Numbered from the stretch's first letter, positions 53,963-63,088 are shown. The stretch: DNA of 64,000 bases from Actinomycetospora soli (GCF_021026295.1 NZ_JAJNDA010000002.1:248001-312000); one strand, 5' to 3'. Notes: generated from the letters alone by a model not told the origin. Translations and numbers: made by a program.

Positions 53963-55327
53963 ATGGCACTCCCGGTCCCCGAATCGGCCGCCGGGACGCG
54001 GGAGGACATCCTCCGAACGCTCGTCGAGCACCCCGAGGGTCTCTCGGACCGTGAACTCGCCGAGGCGCTCGCCGGGCAGCACCCGGGCATCGACTACAAG
54101 GCCGTGAACCACCAGTGCCGCAAGCTGGTCGCCCTCGGCGCCGTCGAGCGGGTGGGCGAGAAGCCGGTCCGCACGCGGCTGCGCCCCGGCTACGTTCCCG
54201 ACGACGGGTCGCGCGGGTCCGAGGCGGACGCGGCGCCACCCGACCGGCCCATCGAGGAGTCGGACCCGTCGTCCGATGCGCCTGATGTGTCCCCCGCGCC
54301 GACGATCACCGGTCTGCCGCCCGTGCAGGCGGGCATCCTCGCCGCCCTGGCGGACGCCGACGACGGACTGACCGACAACGAGATCGCCGCCGCGCTCGCC
54401 GCCGGGCACCCGGACGTCGACCCGAAGGCGTTCAACTACCAGTGCCGCAAGCTCGTGAAGGCCGGCCTGGTCGAGCGGTCCGCCCGGTCGAAGGACGCGC
54501 CGATCCGCACCCGGATCACCGCCACCGGCCGCGCGGAGGCGGCCACGGCCGCCGCGTCGGCCCCGGCCCCGGTCGCTGCCGCGGAGACCGTGCCGGAGCC
54601 CCCGGCCGACGTCCCCGACATTCCTGAGACCCCTCCGGTCCCCGCGACCCTGCGCTACACCGACCCCACCATCTTCACCGCCGACGCCGACGCCGAGCCG
54701 GCCGCACCCGCCGTCGGGAACGGGCGTCCGCGGCCCCGGCCGAAGGCGCCGAGCGACGACATCGCCCGCATCCGGCGGTCGGAGCGCGCCGGGGACGACC
54801 CGGACGAGACGCCGCTGCGGTTCCTGCCGTTCTCGGCGTCCGCGTCGCTGGTGCTGCGCGAACGGCTGGCGCAGCGGGCCGCGCTGCGGGCGGCCCCCGC
54901 ACCGACGCGGGAGGTCGTGCTCCCGGTCCGCGACGTGCTGCAGGGCTGGTCGCGGACCCAGAACGTGGCGGCGGCGGTCGCGACCTGGCTGACCCACCGC
55001 GGGGGCACCGTGCGGCGTGCCGCCGAGCAGGGCCCCGCCCTGGACCTCGTGGCGGCCCTGGACGGCGAGGACGTGCACGTCGAGGTCACCGGCTGGCCGC
55101 CGGACGGCGCCCGGACGCACCCGAGCACGCTGGCCGCCGACTGGTTCCGCGCGGCGAGCGCGGCGGCCGTGCAGCGGCGCCGGGCGCACCCGCGCAGCCG
55201 CGTGGTGATCGCGCTGCCGGACACCCGCCGCTACCGGGGCCTCGCCGCCGACGCGGCGCCGACCCTGGCCGACGCCCGCGCGGAGGTCTGGTTCGTCGAC
55301 GCCGCCGGGCGGGTCCAGCTCTCCTGA
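53963..55327 (+). CDS. tandem winged-helix protein with PD-(D/E)XK-nuclease-like C-terminus
   Basis: ATG 53963 follows GGAGGAGAGC by about 4 nt. The 454-residue product has two related winged-helix-like domains, residues about 12-75 and 119-186, which share a recognition segment (AVNHQCRKLVALGAVER and AFNYQCRKLVKAGLVER). A Pro/Ala-rich linker follows. The last 130 residues resemble a restriction-endonuclease fold: a helix (NVAAAVATWLTHRGGTV), then D361 in GPALDLVAALDGEDVHVEVTG with E374-x-T376 where active enzymes have E-x-K, and a final strand-helix-strand. The layout recalls Mrr-type proteins. Function unknown; the nuclease assignment is tentative. Confidence 0.7.
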   Translation: MALPVPESAAGTREDILRTLVEHPEGLSDRELAEALAGQHPGIDYKAVNHQCRKLVALGAVERVGEKPVRTRLRPGYVPDDGSRGSEADAAPPDRPIEESDPSSDAPDVSPAPTITGLPPVQAGILAALADADDGLTDNEIAAALAAGHPDVDPKAFNYQCRKLVKAGLVERSARSKDAPIRTRITATGRAEAATAAASAPAPVAAAETVPEPPADVPDIPETPPVPATLRYTDPTIFTADADAEPAAPAVGNGRPRPRPKAPSDDIARIRRSERAGDDPDETPLRFLPFSASASLVLRERLAQRAALRAAPAPTREVVLPVRDVLQGWSRTQNVAAAVATWLTHRGGTVRRAAEQGPALDLVAALDGEDVHVEVTGWPPDGARTHPSTLAADWFRAASAAAVQRRRAHPRSRVVIALPDTRRYRGLAADAAPTLADARAEVWFVDAAGRVQLS

Positions 55328-55388
55328 GCCGATTGCTCCTCCGCGGCCCGGGGTAGCTCCTCCGGACCACCACCGAAGGAGTGCCCGT

Positions 55389-55907
55389 ATGTCCGCGGAC
55401 ATCACCGAGATGATCCTCGACGACCACGACTGGTTCCGTCGCCAGTTCCTCCGCCTCGCGGACCTCCGGGACCACCCGGACACCCTCGACGAGGCGAAGC
55501 AGGTCTGGGACGCGCTCGCGCGCCACCTCGAGGTGCACGCCTCCGCCGAGGAGGAGCACTTCTACCCCTCGATGGCCCGTCGCGCCGACGACGAGGACGC
55601 CTCCGCCACCGAGGACGCGATCGGCGACCACGACGACATCCGCGCCGGCGCCCGCAAGGCCTTCGACGAGGAGCCGGGCAGCGAGGCCTGGTGGAACGCG
55701 ATCGACGAGTGCGACAAGGCGAACAACCACCACATGTCGGAGGAGGAGAGCGACGACCTCGCCCCGTTCCGCCGGGTGACGTCGTTGGCCCTCCGTCAGG
55801 AGCTCGGCGCCAAGTTCGAGCAGTTCAAGGCCGAGCACCCGCAGGCGAAGGGCCTCGACTTCGCCGACAAGGACCCGGACGCCTACGTCCAGGCCGTCAC
55901 CAGCTGA
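55389..55907 (+). CDS. hemerythrin domain protein
   Basis: The 172-residue four-helix protein has the di-iron ligands: H13 in LDDHDWF, H46-x3-H50-x3-E54 with nearby H57 in HLEVHASAEEEHF, H81 in GDHDD, and H114/H115-E118 in NNHHMSEEE. Hemerythrin-like proteins bind oxygen or nitric oxide through an oxo-bridged iron pair; bacterial ones act in oxygen sensing or oxidative stress. GAAGGAG lies 7 nt before the ATG. Its 3' end overlaps the convergent Hsp70-like gene by 25 nt. Confidence 0.88.
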   Translation: MSADITEMILDDHDWFRRQFLRLADLRDHPDTLDEAKQVWDALARHLEVHASAEEEHFYPSMARRADDEDASATEDAIGDHDDIRAGARKAFDEEPGSEAWWNAIDECDKANNHHMSEEESDDLAPFRRVTSLALRQELGAKFEQFKAEHPQAKGLDFADKDPDAYVQAVTS

Positions 55908-57613
55908 ACCACGCCGGTGCCGAGGCCGCCGAACGCGGCCCCGATCCCGTCGGGCCCGAGCACGAGCACCCCGACGGCCGCGAGCACCGCGACGAGCAGG
56001 AGCACCACCAGCACCGGGACCGCACCCCGCGGCGCACGACCCGCCGCCGCGGGGGCGACCACCGGCTGCGGTGCGGTGTCCGGTCCGCGGCGGGCCCGGA
56101 CGAGGGGCCCGGTGCCGGGGGACGCCGCGAGCGGCGTCGGAGCGGGCTCGGGGTCCGGGTGCCGCAGCGGCCCGGAGCCGCCGGGTGGCGCGTCGGAGGT
56201 CGGCCGCGCGTCGTGCGGGCGGGCGGCGGCCAGCGCGGCGTGACCCGCGACGCCGGACCCGTTCACCGCGCGCCCGGAACCGGAGTCGGCCACCAGGGCG
56301 GGCGTCCCGGCCCCGGTGCCGAACGCCCGCGGCCACCCGTCCGAGCCCCGCTGCGCCTGGACCGGCGTCGACGGGAGCCGCGCCGCGGGGATCTCCGGGA
56401 CCCGCTCCTCCGCGGCGTCGTCGTGGGTCACGGCGGGGACCGGTTCCCCGCCGACCACGGTGGTCTCCTCCGGGCGAGGCGGCTCCTCGACACCGCCGTC
56501 GGCGCGCGGGTCGAGCGGCAGCCCCTGCGGCGGGGTACGGGGCTCGCGCGGTGCCGACGGCTCCTCGGGCGCGGGGCCCGCGCCGACCGTCGTGCCGCCG
56601 ACCGCCGCGCCGACCCCCACCGGCGCCGACGGGCTGCCGACGCTGCGGCGGGCGCGGATCGCCTGCGCGCCGGACGCCGCGCGCGTGGCGCGGGGGCGGG
56701 GCGGGGCGAGGAGGGCGGCCAGTCCGAGCACCCCGTCGTCCGGCGTGCGGGGCACGACCGGCGCGTCGCCGCCGACGAGCGCGGTGAGACGACGGGCCAG
56801 CGGGGTGGTGTCGTCGGCGAGCACGTGGACCACGGTGGGCCGGTCGACGTCCTCCGGTCCGGCGGAGCGCTCGACCTCGGTGACCGTCTCCCGGACGGCG
56901 TGCTCGACGAGCTGGTCGAACACCGCCCGGTCGACCGTGACGGTGTGGGTGCCGGCGTCGACGCGGGCCTCGGCGGCGTCGGTGTCGGCGAGCCGGCTCC
57001 GGGCGCGCCGCACCTCCCGGCGCAGCCGCGCCGCCTCGCCGCGCGTGTCGCCGTCCCCGCGCACCCCGGGGCGGGGGCCGCCGACGTCGCCGGCCGTCGG
57101 GTCGAGCGAGCGCAGCTGGGCGCGGACGACGCCGAGGAGGAGCTGGTCGAGGCGGGTGCCGGTGGCGACCGGCCCGCGGGCGGCGACCTCGGCGCCGTCG
57201 TCGGTGCGCACCACCGGCCAGGCGGTGAGGGCGCCGCCCCGGGCGTCGAGGACGAGCGAGCGGTCCCCGACCGTCCCGCCCGCGATCCGCGCGCCGACGG
57301 CGGCGACCGGACCGGGCAGCCACGAGGGCGCCGGCAGGCCGACCAGGGCCGTGGCCTCGGCGATCTCCTCGAACCGGCGTCGCTCGGTGTCGGCCGGGGT
57401 GGCGACGACGAGCCGCGCCGGCCGGTCCACGCCCTCGAGCAGCACCGCGAAGGCGTCCGCGAGACGGTCGACGGCGTCCCCGTCGGCACCCAGAGGGGCC
57501 GACTGCACCGAAGCGGCGGGGCCGACCGGGTCCACCGGGGCGTCCCTCGGGTCCACCCGGACCGCGACCAGCTCCGACGACGTCACCTCGACCGCCATCA
57601 CCGCGCTGCTCAC
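55883..57613 (-). CDS. degenerate Hsp70-like protein with C-terminal membrane anchor
   Basis: GTG 57613 follows GAGGAGGAGG at 7 nt. In the 576-residue product the first 310 residues track the order of an Hsp70/actin-like ATPase: RLVVATPADTERRRFEEIAEA and LVGLPAPSWLPGPVAAV resemble the helper segments, RSLVLDARGG replaces the phosphate-2 DLGGGT loop, TVDRAVFDQLVEHAV resembles the subdomain-II helix, and LTALVGGDAPVVPRTPDDGVLGLAALL the adenosine region. Catalytic motifs are eroded. A Pro-rich linker and one helix at about residues 533-555 follow. It is probably a membrane-anchored pseudo-ATPase; function is unknown. Confidence 0.62.
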   Translation of the reverse strand: MSSAVMAVEVTSSELVAVRVDPRDAPVDPVGPAASVQSAPLGADGDAVDRLADAFAVLLEGVDRPARLVVATPADTERRRFEEIAEATALVGLPAPSWLPGPVAAVGARIAGGTVGDRSLVLDARGGALTAWPVVRTDDGAEVAARGPVATGTRLDQLLLGVVRAQLRSLDPTAGDVGGPRPGVRGDGDTRGEAARLRREVRRARSRLADTDAAEARVDAGTHTVTVDRAVFDQLVEHAVRETVTEVERSAGPEDVDRPTVVHVLADDTTPLARRLTALVGGDAPVVPRTPDDGVLGLAALLAPPRPRATRAASGAQAIRARRSVGSPSAPVGVGAAVGGTTVGAGPAPEEPSAPREPRTPPQGLPLDPRADGGVEEPPRPEETTVVGGEPVPAVTHDDAAEERVPEIPAARLPSTPVQAQRGSDGWPRAFGTGAGTPALVADSGSGRAVNGSGVAGHAALAAARPHDARPTSDAPPGGSGPLRHPDPEPAPTPLAASPGTGPLVRARRGPDTAPQPVVAPAAAGRAPRGAVPVLVVLLLVAVLAAVGVLVLGPDGIGAAFGGLGTGVVQLVTAWT

Positions 57614-57961
57614 CGGAGTCCTCCTCCTCGTCGGCCCGCGGCGATCCGTCGCGTCGGGTCCCGGGCGCTCGTTCCGCACCGGACCCGGACCCCGTCGCGG
57701 GCGGCGTCCACGGTAATGGGGACCGCGCCGGACCCCACCACCGGTGACGGCGCGATCACCGGACGGGGGGACGGAGCGGACACGGGTCATGGTCGATGTC
57801 ACACCGGTGCGGCATGCTGACGCCCCGGGAGTCCGGAACGCGAGGGTGCCGCACCCGGAGGAGGGACGCGGCCGACCCGGTGGGATGACGCGGCCGCCCG
57901 GGGCGGATCGGCGACTGCCGGACCCGACCGGACTCGACCGGACTCGACGGGAGGGGCACGG
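57614..57961. promoter_or_regulatory. 348-bp divergent promoter region
   Basis: The gap between the Hsp70-like gene (minus) and the MacS-like kinase gene (plus) holds no convincing gene. GGGAGGGG ahead of the GTG at 57962 is the kinase ribosome-binding site. No clear operator was found. Confidence 0.4.
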
Positions 57962-59110
57962 GTGGTCACGACGGGGACGGTGCGCGCCACGCGCCGGGGC
58001 GCGACCGTCGACGTCCACGCCACGCTGGCGCCGCTGTGGCGCGGCCTGGTGCTCTACCGCGTGGTGGCGCTGGCGTACGCGATCGCCAACGTCGTCCGGT
58101 TCGCCGAGGAGTACGCGCGCCCCGCCCTGGGCGTCGGCGTCGTGGTGTTCATGGCCGCCTGGACGCTGCTCACGTCGGTCGCCTACCTGCGCGGCGCGGC
58201 GCGGCTCGTCGTCGTCGACCTGGTGGTCACGGTCCTCACCACGATGACGACGGTGCTGGTGGACGACCCGGCGCGGATCGCCGCCGGGCAGCCGGTGATC
58301 ACCACGGTCTGGTCGGCGGGGGCGGTGCTCGCGGTGGCGGTGGCCCACGGCGTGCGGCCCGCGGTCGGCGCGGTCGCGGTGTCGGTGGCGGCCCTCGCGT
58401 TCACCCGCCGGGCCCTCGACGCCGCCCTGCTCTCGGACGCCCAGCTGCTGCTCGTCGCGGGTGTCGCCGTCGGGTTCGCCTCCGTGGCGATGCGGCGCTC
58501 CGCACAGCGGCTGCAGGAGGCGATCGCCACCGAGGCCGCCGCGGCGGAGCGCGACCGGCTGGCCCGCGACATCCACGACGGCGTGCTGCAGGTCCTCGCC
58601 CTGGTCCGCCGCCGCGGGCCCGCGCTGGGCGACCCGGACCTGGTGCGCGAGGCGGCCGAGCAGGAGGTCTCGCTGCGCCGGCTGATCACCCGCGGACCGC
58701 CCGGGCTGGACGGTCCCGACGACGAGCCGGTGGACCTGGGGGCCGCGATCGGCGCCGCGCTGCCGGCGCAGGCCGTGCTCGCCGTGCCGCCGGAGCCGGT
58801 GACGGTGACCGGGGCGCTCGCCCGGACGGTCGTCGCGGTGGTGCGGGAGGCCGCGGCCAACGCGGACGCCCACGCCGGGCCGGGGACCGGGTTGTGGGTG
58901 CTGGTGGAGGACGACGACGAGGCGGTGACGGTGAGCGTCCGGGACGACGGGGTCGGGATCGCCGAGGGGCGGTTGGAGACGGCGCGGGAGGAGGGCCACC
59001 TCGGGGTGGCGTCCTCGGTCCGCGGCCGCGTCGAGGAGCTCGGCGGCACCGCGACGCTGGTCACGGCGCCCGGGCAGGGCACGGAGTGGGAGTTGGTGTT
59101 CCCGAGATGA
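57962..59110 (+). CDS. MacS-like sensor histidine kinase
   Basis: The 382-residue protein has about five or six membrane helices in its first 180 residues with almost no extracytoplasmic loops, then a HisKA_3 dimerisation helix with the phospho-acceptor His205 (ERDRLARDIHDGVLQVLA). A HATPase domain follows with VREAAANADAHA (N box), VRDDGVGI (G1) and GHLGVASSVRGRVEELGG (G2). This matches the actinobacterial MacS group, which pairs with a LuxR-type regulator. The stimulus probably comes from within the membrane. It is coupled by ATGA to the regulator gene. Confidence 0.9.
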   Translation: MVTTGTVRATRRGATVDVHATLAPLWRGLVLYRVVALAYAIANVVRFAEEYARPALGVGVVVFMAAWTLLTSVAYLRGAARLVVVDLVVTVLTTMTTVLVDDPARIAAGQPVITTVWSAGAVLAVAVAHGVRPAVGAVAVSVAALAFTRRALDAALLSDAQLLLVAGVAVGFASVAMRRSAQRLQEAIATEAAAAERDRLARDIHDGVLQVLALVRRRGPALGDPDLVREAAEQEVSLRRLITRGPPGLDGPDDEPVDLGAAIGAALPAQAVLAVPPEPVTVTGALARTVVAVVREAAANADAHAGPGTGLWVLVEDDDEAVTVSVRDDGVGIAEGRLETAREEGHLGVASSVRGRVEELGGTATLVTAPGQGTEWELVFPR

Positions 59111-59814
59111 GCGACGACGGGGCCGACGGCACGGCGACGCGGGTGATGGTGGTCGACGACCACCCGATGTGGCGCGAGGGCGTGGCCCGCGACCTCGGCG
59201 AACGCGGCTTCGACGTGGTGGCGACGGCGGGCGACGGGGCCGCCGCGGTCCGGATCGCGCCGGCGGCGCGACCCGACGTCGTGGTGATGGACCTGCAGAT
59301 GCCGCACCTCGACGGCGCGGGCGCCACCGCGGCGATCCTCGCGGCCCTGCCGGGCACCCGGGTGCTCGTGCTCTCGGCGAGCGCCGAGCAGGGCGACGTC
59401 CTGGGCGCCGTGCGGGCCGGGGCGTCGGGCTACCTGCTGAAGTCCGCGCAGGCCGCCGAGCTGGTCGACGCCGTCCGGCGCACGGCGAACGGCCAGGCGG
59501 TGTTCGGCCCGGAGCTCGCGGGGCTCGTCCTGGGCGAGTTCCGCCGCCGGGAGACCGCGGCACGCAAGGAGTCGGCGCGGGACGGAGGCCGGGAGACGCA
59601 GCCCAGCGGGGAGCCGGCGCTGACACCGCGGGAGACCGAGGTGCTGCGCCTCGTCGCGAAGGGCCTCACCGCCCGCCAGATCGCCGAGCGCCTCACGCTC
59701 TCCCACCGCACCGTCGAGAACCACGTGCAGAACGCGCTGCGGAAGCTGCAGCTGACCAACCGGGTGGAGCTGACGCGCTACGCGATCGAGCAGGGGCTGG
59801 ACGCGGACGCCTGA
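59107..59814 (+). CDS. MacR-like response regulator (NarL/LuxR type)
   Basis: The 235-residue protein has a receiver domain with the acidic pocket VMVVDDHP, phosphorylation site Asp62 (VVVMDLQMPHLDG), the Ser/Thr switch (VLVLSAS) and Lys (GYLLKSA). A charged linker leads to a LuxR-type HTH (LTPRETEVLRLVAKGLTARQ and TLSHRTVENHVQNALRKLQL). It is the partner of the kinase encoded immediately upstream; phosphorylation would promote dimerisation and DNA binding. Targets are not identifiable here. Confidence 0.93.
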   Translation: MSDDGADGTATRVMVVDDHPMWREGVARDLGERGFDVVATAGDGAAAVRIAPAARPDVVVMDLQMPHLDGAGATAAILAALPGTRVLVLSASAEQGDVLGAVRAGASGYLLKSAQAAELVDAVRRTANGQAVFGPELAGLVLGEFRRRETAARKESARDGGRETQPSGEPALTPRETEVLRLVAKGLTARQIAERLTLSHRTVENHVQNALRKLQLTNRVELTRYAIEQGLDADA

Positions 59815-59843
59815 CGTACCGGCACCGACCTGGGTGCCCGCGG

Positions 59844-60665
59844 TCAGTTGAGGTGCGCCCGCCAGACGCGCGCGGCGCGGGCGAGCCCCGCGGCGTGGCG
59901 GGGCAGCCGTTCTCCCCAGGCGTCGAGCAGGCGCGCGGCGTCGAGGTACTCCCCGCGCCGACCCATGGTGGCGGCGAGCTCGACGACCTCCTCGGCCGTG
60001 ACCCCGGGCAGGTGCAGCCGGGCCTCGAGCACCCGGCGCAGCTCCGGGACCCGCCCGCCCGCCCGGTGCACCACCCGCAGGTTGGTCAGCATCCGCACGA
60101 GGATCGCCTCGGTGGTGACGGGCACGAGCAGGTCCGGGTGGAACGGCACGCCCGGGTTCGCCCCGGTCGAGGCGACGAACAGCGCCCGGCAGTCCGCCTC
60201 GTCGAGCAGGGTCCCGGTGAACGGGTCGACGTACCAGGCCGAGCCGGCCGGGTGCACCAGGAAGTGGCCGGGCATACCGATCGGCTCGATCTCGAGGCCG
60301 GCCCGCCGACCCACCTCGATCAGGACGACGGCGAGCGTGATCGGGATGCCGACGCGTCTCTCCAGCACGTCGACCAGCGAGGAGTTGCGCGGGTCGTAGT
60401 AGTTCTCGCGGTTCCCGGCGAAGCCCTCCTCGGAGTAGAGGCGCAGCACCAGCTCGTCGACCCCGGAGACCCCCGCGGCGAGGCGGTCGAGCTCGGCGAG
60501 GGCCCCCGCGATGTCGGCATCGGGCCGGGCGAGGCGGGCGATCTCCAGGGCCGCCCGGTCCAGGGGCGGGTCGCCGGCCTCGACGAGCGCCGCGAACCGG
60601 GTCACGGCGTCGGCCGTCCCCTGGGGGTCCGGCGGCGGCGTCCGGTCCTCGGGGTCGTCGGGCAC
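59844..60665 (-). CDS. SirB1 family transglutaminase-like protein
   Basis: The 273-residue protein has the SirB1/Transglut_core2 hallmark: NYYDPRNSSLVDVLERRVGIPITLAVVLIEVGRRAGLEIEPIGMPGHFLVHP, which carries conserved Asn, Leu, Gly and His positions, followed by a TPR-like C-terminal helical part. SirB1 proteins are widespread, cytosolic and poorly understood. The GTG at 60665 follows the amidase gene by 33 nt, so the three genes EcsC, amidase and sirB1 may form one unit. Confidence 0.85.
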   Translation of the reverse strand: MPDDPEDRTPPPDPQGTADAVTRFAALVEAGDPPLDRAALEIARLARPDADIAGALAELDRLAAGVSGVDELVLRLYSEEGFAGNRENYYDPRNSSLVDVLERRVGIPITLAVVLIEVGRRAGLEIEPIGMPGHFLVHPAGSAWYVDPFTGTLLDEADCRALFVASTGANPGVPFHPDLLVPVTTEAILVRMLTNLRVVHRAGGRVPELRRVLEARLHLPGVTAEEVVELAATMGRRGEYLDAARLLDAWGERLPRHAAGLARAARVWRAHLN

Positions 60666-60698
60666 GCGCGCATCCTCCCCCGCCGGGCGCCCGTCCGC

Positions 60699-62255
60699 TC
60701 AGGCGGGCGTGACGTCGACGGCACCGCCGGCGCTGCTCCACCGCAGGACACCGTGCTCGAACGCCTGCGCCCGGCCGGTCGAGGTCCCGTACTCCTCGCC
60801 GGTGGGCAGCCCCAGGTCCGAGCGGTCGGCGCCGCGGGCCCGCCACGCGTCGAGGATCGGCCCGCGGATCTCGTGCGCCCCGGTGTCCGGCGACCAGTAG
60901 ACCGAGCCGTGCGCGAAGTCGGTGAAGCGACCGCGGCCGTCCGCGGTCGGCTGCTCGACGCGGTCGGGGTCCCCGAGGTCCGGCCGGTCGGTCCAGGCGG
61001 CGCGCACGTCGGTACCCGCCGCGGCGACCAGCTTGTCCACCTCGGCGCGGATGGTGTCCATCGCGGCGAACCCGGCGTTGCCCGGGCACGCCGTGTTGCC
61101 GACGTCGCGGTGGGCGAAGACGGCGTCGACGGTCGCCTGCTTGCCCTTGGCGTACTTCGAGGTGCCGCCGCCGTTCGAGGTCAGCGTGACCTTGGCCGCC
61201 GCGTCGCGGTACATGCCGCCGAGCTTCCAGGCCGCGAGCTTCTCCACCGAGGTCAGCGCCGCCGGGGTGGGCGCGACGTCGGAGAGGTTGCCCATCATCG
61301 CGATGCCGAAGGTCTCGCGGTTGAAGCCGCCGGAGTGCGCGGCGACGACGGGCCGGTCCAGTCCGCCGGCGCGGCCCTCGTAGATCGTCCCGTACTTGTC
61401 GACGAGGGCGTTGTAGCCGATGTCGCCCCACCCGTTCTTCGTGGCGTGGAAGGCGTAGATGCCCCGGACGATGGCGGCCGACTGCTCGGGGCTGTAGTCG
61501 TTCGACTCGGCGGTGTGGTGGATCGCCACCGCCTTCGTGGTCGGCGAGTACTCGGGCGGCCAGGTCATCAACCGCTCGTCGGCCCCCCACTGGGCCCGCG
61601 TGACGTAGGCGGGCGCCACCGGGGCGCCGTCCCGCGCGGCGGTCTGCCGCTCGCGGGCCCGGGCCCCGATCGCCTCGTCGTTGCCCGAGGTGCCGGGGTC
61701 GATGCGCTGGACGGCGAGCCCCTCGGTCACCGGCCGCCCATCCCGGGTCGCCCGCACCTCGACGGCCGTGCGCTCCCCCACCCACACCGGGTCGGTGCCG
61801 CCCGGCGTGGTCGCGCTGCGCTGCGCGGTGCTCCCGTCCCGCTCGTCGCTGTTGGCGTCCAACGGCAGCCAGGCGCCCCACGCCCCGCTGTCGTCGGTGG
61901 ACCGGAGCGAGATCGAGTCCGGGTCCGGCCCGGTCCAGGTGACCGCGACCAGCTGCAGCGGCGCCGTGGAGCGCGCGACCTGCGTGCCCGTGCCGTCCCG
62001 ACCCTGCGGGGCGAGGGGCACCGGGCTGATCGACGGGTCGGTCGCGTCCGCCGGCGGCAGGGTCGCCTCCGGGAGGGACGAGACGGCGGCCGCGGGGACG
62101 GGCGCCTGCTCGGTCACCGCGATGGCCGCGGGGGCGGCCACCGCGAGGGCCGTGAAGGCGCCCAGTCCCAGCAGGACCCGCCGGAGCCGGCGACGTGGCG
62201 GCCCCGACGGGGACACCCGCCGTCGGGAACCGTCCGACTCCGACCACCGCGACAT
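60699..62255 (-). CDS. exported N-acetylmuramoyl-L-alanine amidase (PGRP-type) with LGFP repeat
   Basis: ATG 62255 follows GGAGG by 8 nt. The 518-residue product has a basic signal sequence (RRRLRRVLLGLGAFTALAVAAPAAIA). A beta-rich N-terminal domain follows, then a peptidoglycan-recognition/amidase-2 domain with zinc ligands in VAIHHTAE and HRDVGNTACPGN and the core YNALVDKYGTIYEGRAGG. The C-terminal 70 residues contain LGFP-type repeats (GADRSDLGLPTGEE) that in related actinobacteria bind the cell wall. It would cut the MurNAc-Ala bond of peptidoglycan outside the cell. Confidence 0.92.
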   Translation of the reverse strand: MSRWSESDGSRRRVSPSGPPRRRLRRVLLGLGAFTALAVAAPAAIAVTEQAPVPAAAVSSLPEATLPPADATDPSISPVPLAPQGRDGTGTQVARSTAPLQLVAVTWTGPDPDSISLRSTDDSGAWGAWLPLDANSDERDGSTAQRSATTPGGTDPVWVGERTAVEVRATRDGRPVTEGLAVQRIDPGTSGNDEAIGARARERQTAARDGAPVAPAYVTRAQWGADERLMTWPPEYSPTTKAVAIHHTAESNDYSPEQSAAIVRGIYAFHATKNGWGDIGYNALVDKYGTIYEGRAGGLDRPVVAAHSGGFNRETFGIAMMGNLSDVAPTPAALTSVEKLAAWKLGGMYRDAAAKVTLTSNGGGTSKYAKGKQATVDAVFAHRDVGNTACPGNAGFAAMDTIRAEVDKLVAAAGTDVRAAWTDRPDLGDPDRVEQPTADGRGRFTDFAHGSVYWSPDTGAHEIRGPILDAWRARGADRSDLGLPTGEEYGTSTGRAQAFEHGVLRWSSAGGAVDVTPA

Positions 62256-62354
62256 CCGCCGTCCTCCGCTCCACCGTCGTTCCGCGCCGGGAGCGACTGT
62301 GTCACCCACATGCACCTCAGGAGTGCGGCGACGCACCACCCGCGTGGGTGATCT

Positions 62355-62999
62355 CTACGGGGAGCGGGTCCAGAAGGCGACGTCGGCGTAGGTCGCGACC
62401 GACCGGGCGGTGATGGAGTCCGCACCGGCACCGATGGGCCCGGCGACGACCGGGATCAGCTTCGTCAGGTTGAGCACCCCGCGGCGACCGGCCCGGCTCG
62501 CGAGGCGGTAGCCGATCCGCCGGTCGAGCTGCTCGCGGACCTCCACCGGGAGCCGGCGCAGGCCGGTCAGCAGCGACACCTCCTGCAGGTCGATGCCGGT
62601 GTGCTCGGCGAGCTCCGAGCCGTCGGGGCCGAGGACGCAGAGCAGGACCGCCGTCCGCACCACGGGATCGTCGAGGTCGTGGCCGCGGACGTGCGCGATG
62701 GAGGCGGCGAGCCGGGTGCACACGAGGTAGAGGCCGGTCGCGCCCGCGGGCGCGGTGAGCAGCATCGTGGCGGCGCCGCCGAGGCTGGTGAGCAGCCCGG
62801 AGCTCGCGGCCAGCCGCACGTGGGTCGTGGTCAGGCGCCGGATCGCGGTCCCGACGTCGCCCTCGGCCTCGGCGAGGTGCTCGTCCCCGACGCGGCGCGC
62901 GGGCGACCAGGGTCCCGCTCCGCCGATGCCGCGCCGCAGCAGTTCCCGGACGAGCGGGTCGCCGGTCCAGGTCGCGGGGAGTGGGCTGTCCTCGTCCAC
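62355..62999 (-). CDS. EcsC family protein
   Basis: The 214-residue protein shows the EcsC pattern: a long amphipathic front, VRLAASSGLLTSLGGAATMLLTAPAGATGLYLVCTRLAASIAHVRGHD in the centre, LDDPVVRTAVLLCVLG, and a C-terminal LTKLIPVVAGPIGAGADSITARSVATYADVAF. EcsC proteins are membrane-associated and of uncertain role, possibly in secretion. It stands ahead of the amidase gene on the same strand. Confidence 0.87.
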   Translation of the reverse strand: MDEDSPLPATWTGDPLVRELLRRGIGGAGPWSPARRVGDEHLAEAEGDVGTAIRRLTTTHVRLAASSGLLTSLGGAATMLLTAPAGATGLYLVCTRLAASIAHVRGHDLDDPVVRTAVLLCVLGPDGSELAEHTGIDLQEVSLLTGLRRLPVEVREQLDRRIGYRLASRAGRRGVLNLTKLIPVVAGPIGAGADSITARSVATYADVAFWTRSP

Positions 63000-63030
63000 C
63001 CGCCAAGCCTGTCACGGATCCCGGACGCAC

Positions 63031-63071
63031 GACGGCCCGGTCACCCTGGGGGAAGGGGTGACCGGGCCGTC
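63031..63071 (-). terminator. terminator after the His-rich gene pair
   Basis: GACGGCCCGGTCACCC (63031-63046) and GGGTGACCGGGCCGTC (63056-63071) are perfect 16-bp complements with a 9-nt loop. It follows the stop at 63089 on the minus strand and lies ahead of the EcsC gene. Confidence 0.88.
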
Positions 63072-63088
63072 GAGCAGCGAGGACGCGA

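Noticed and set aside
57614-57961. Small genes in the gap before the MacS-like kinase
   Set aside because: Short open frames there are Arg/Pro-rich, without supported starts, and overlap shadows of neighbouring genes.
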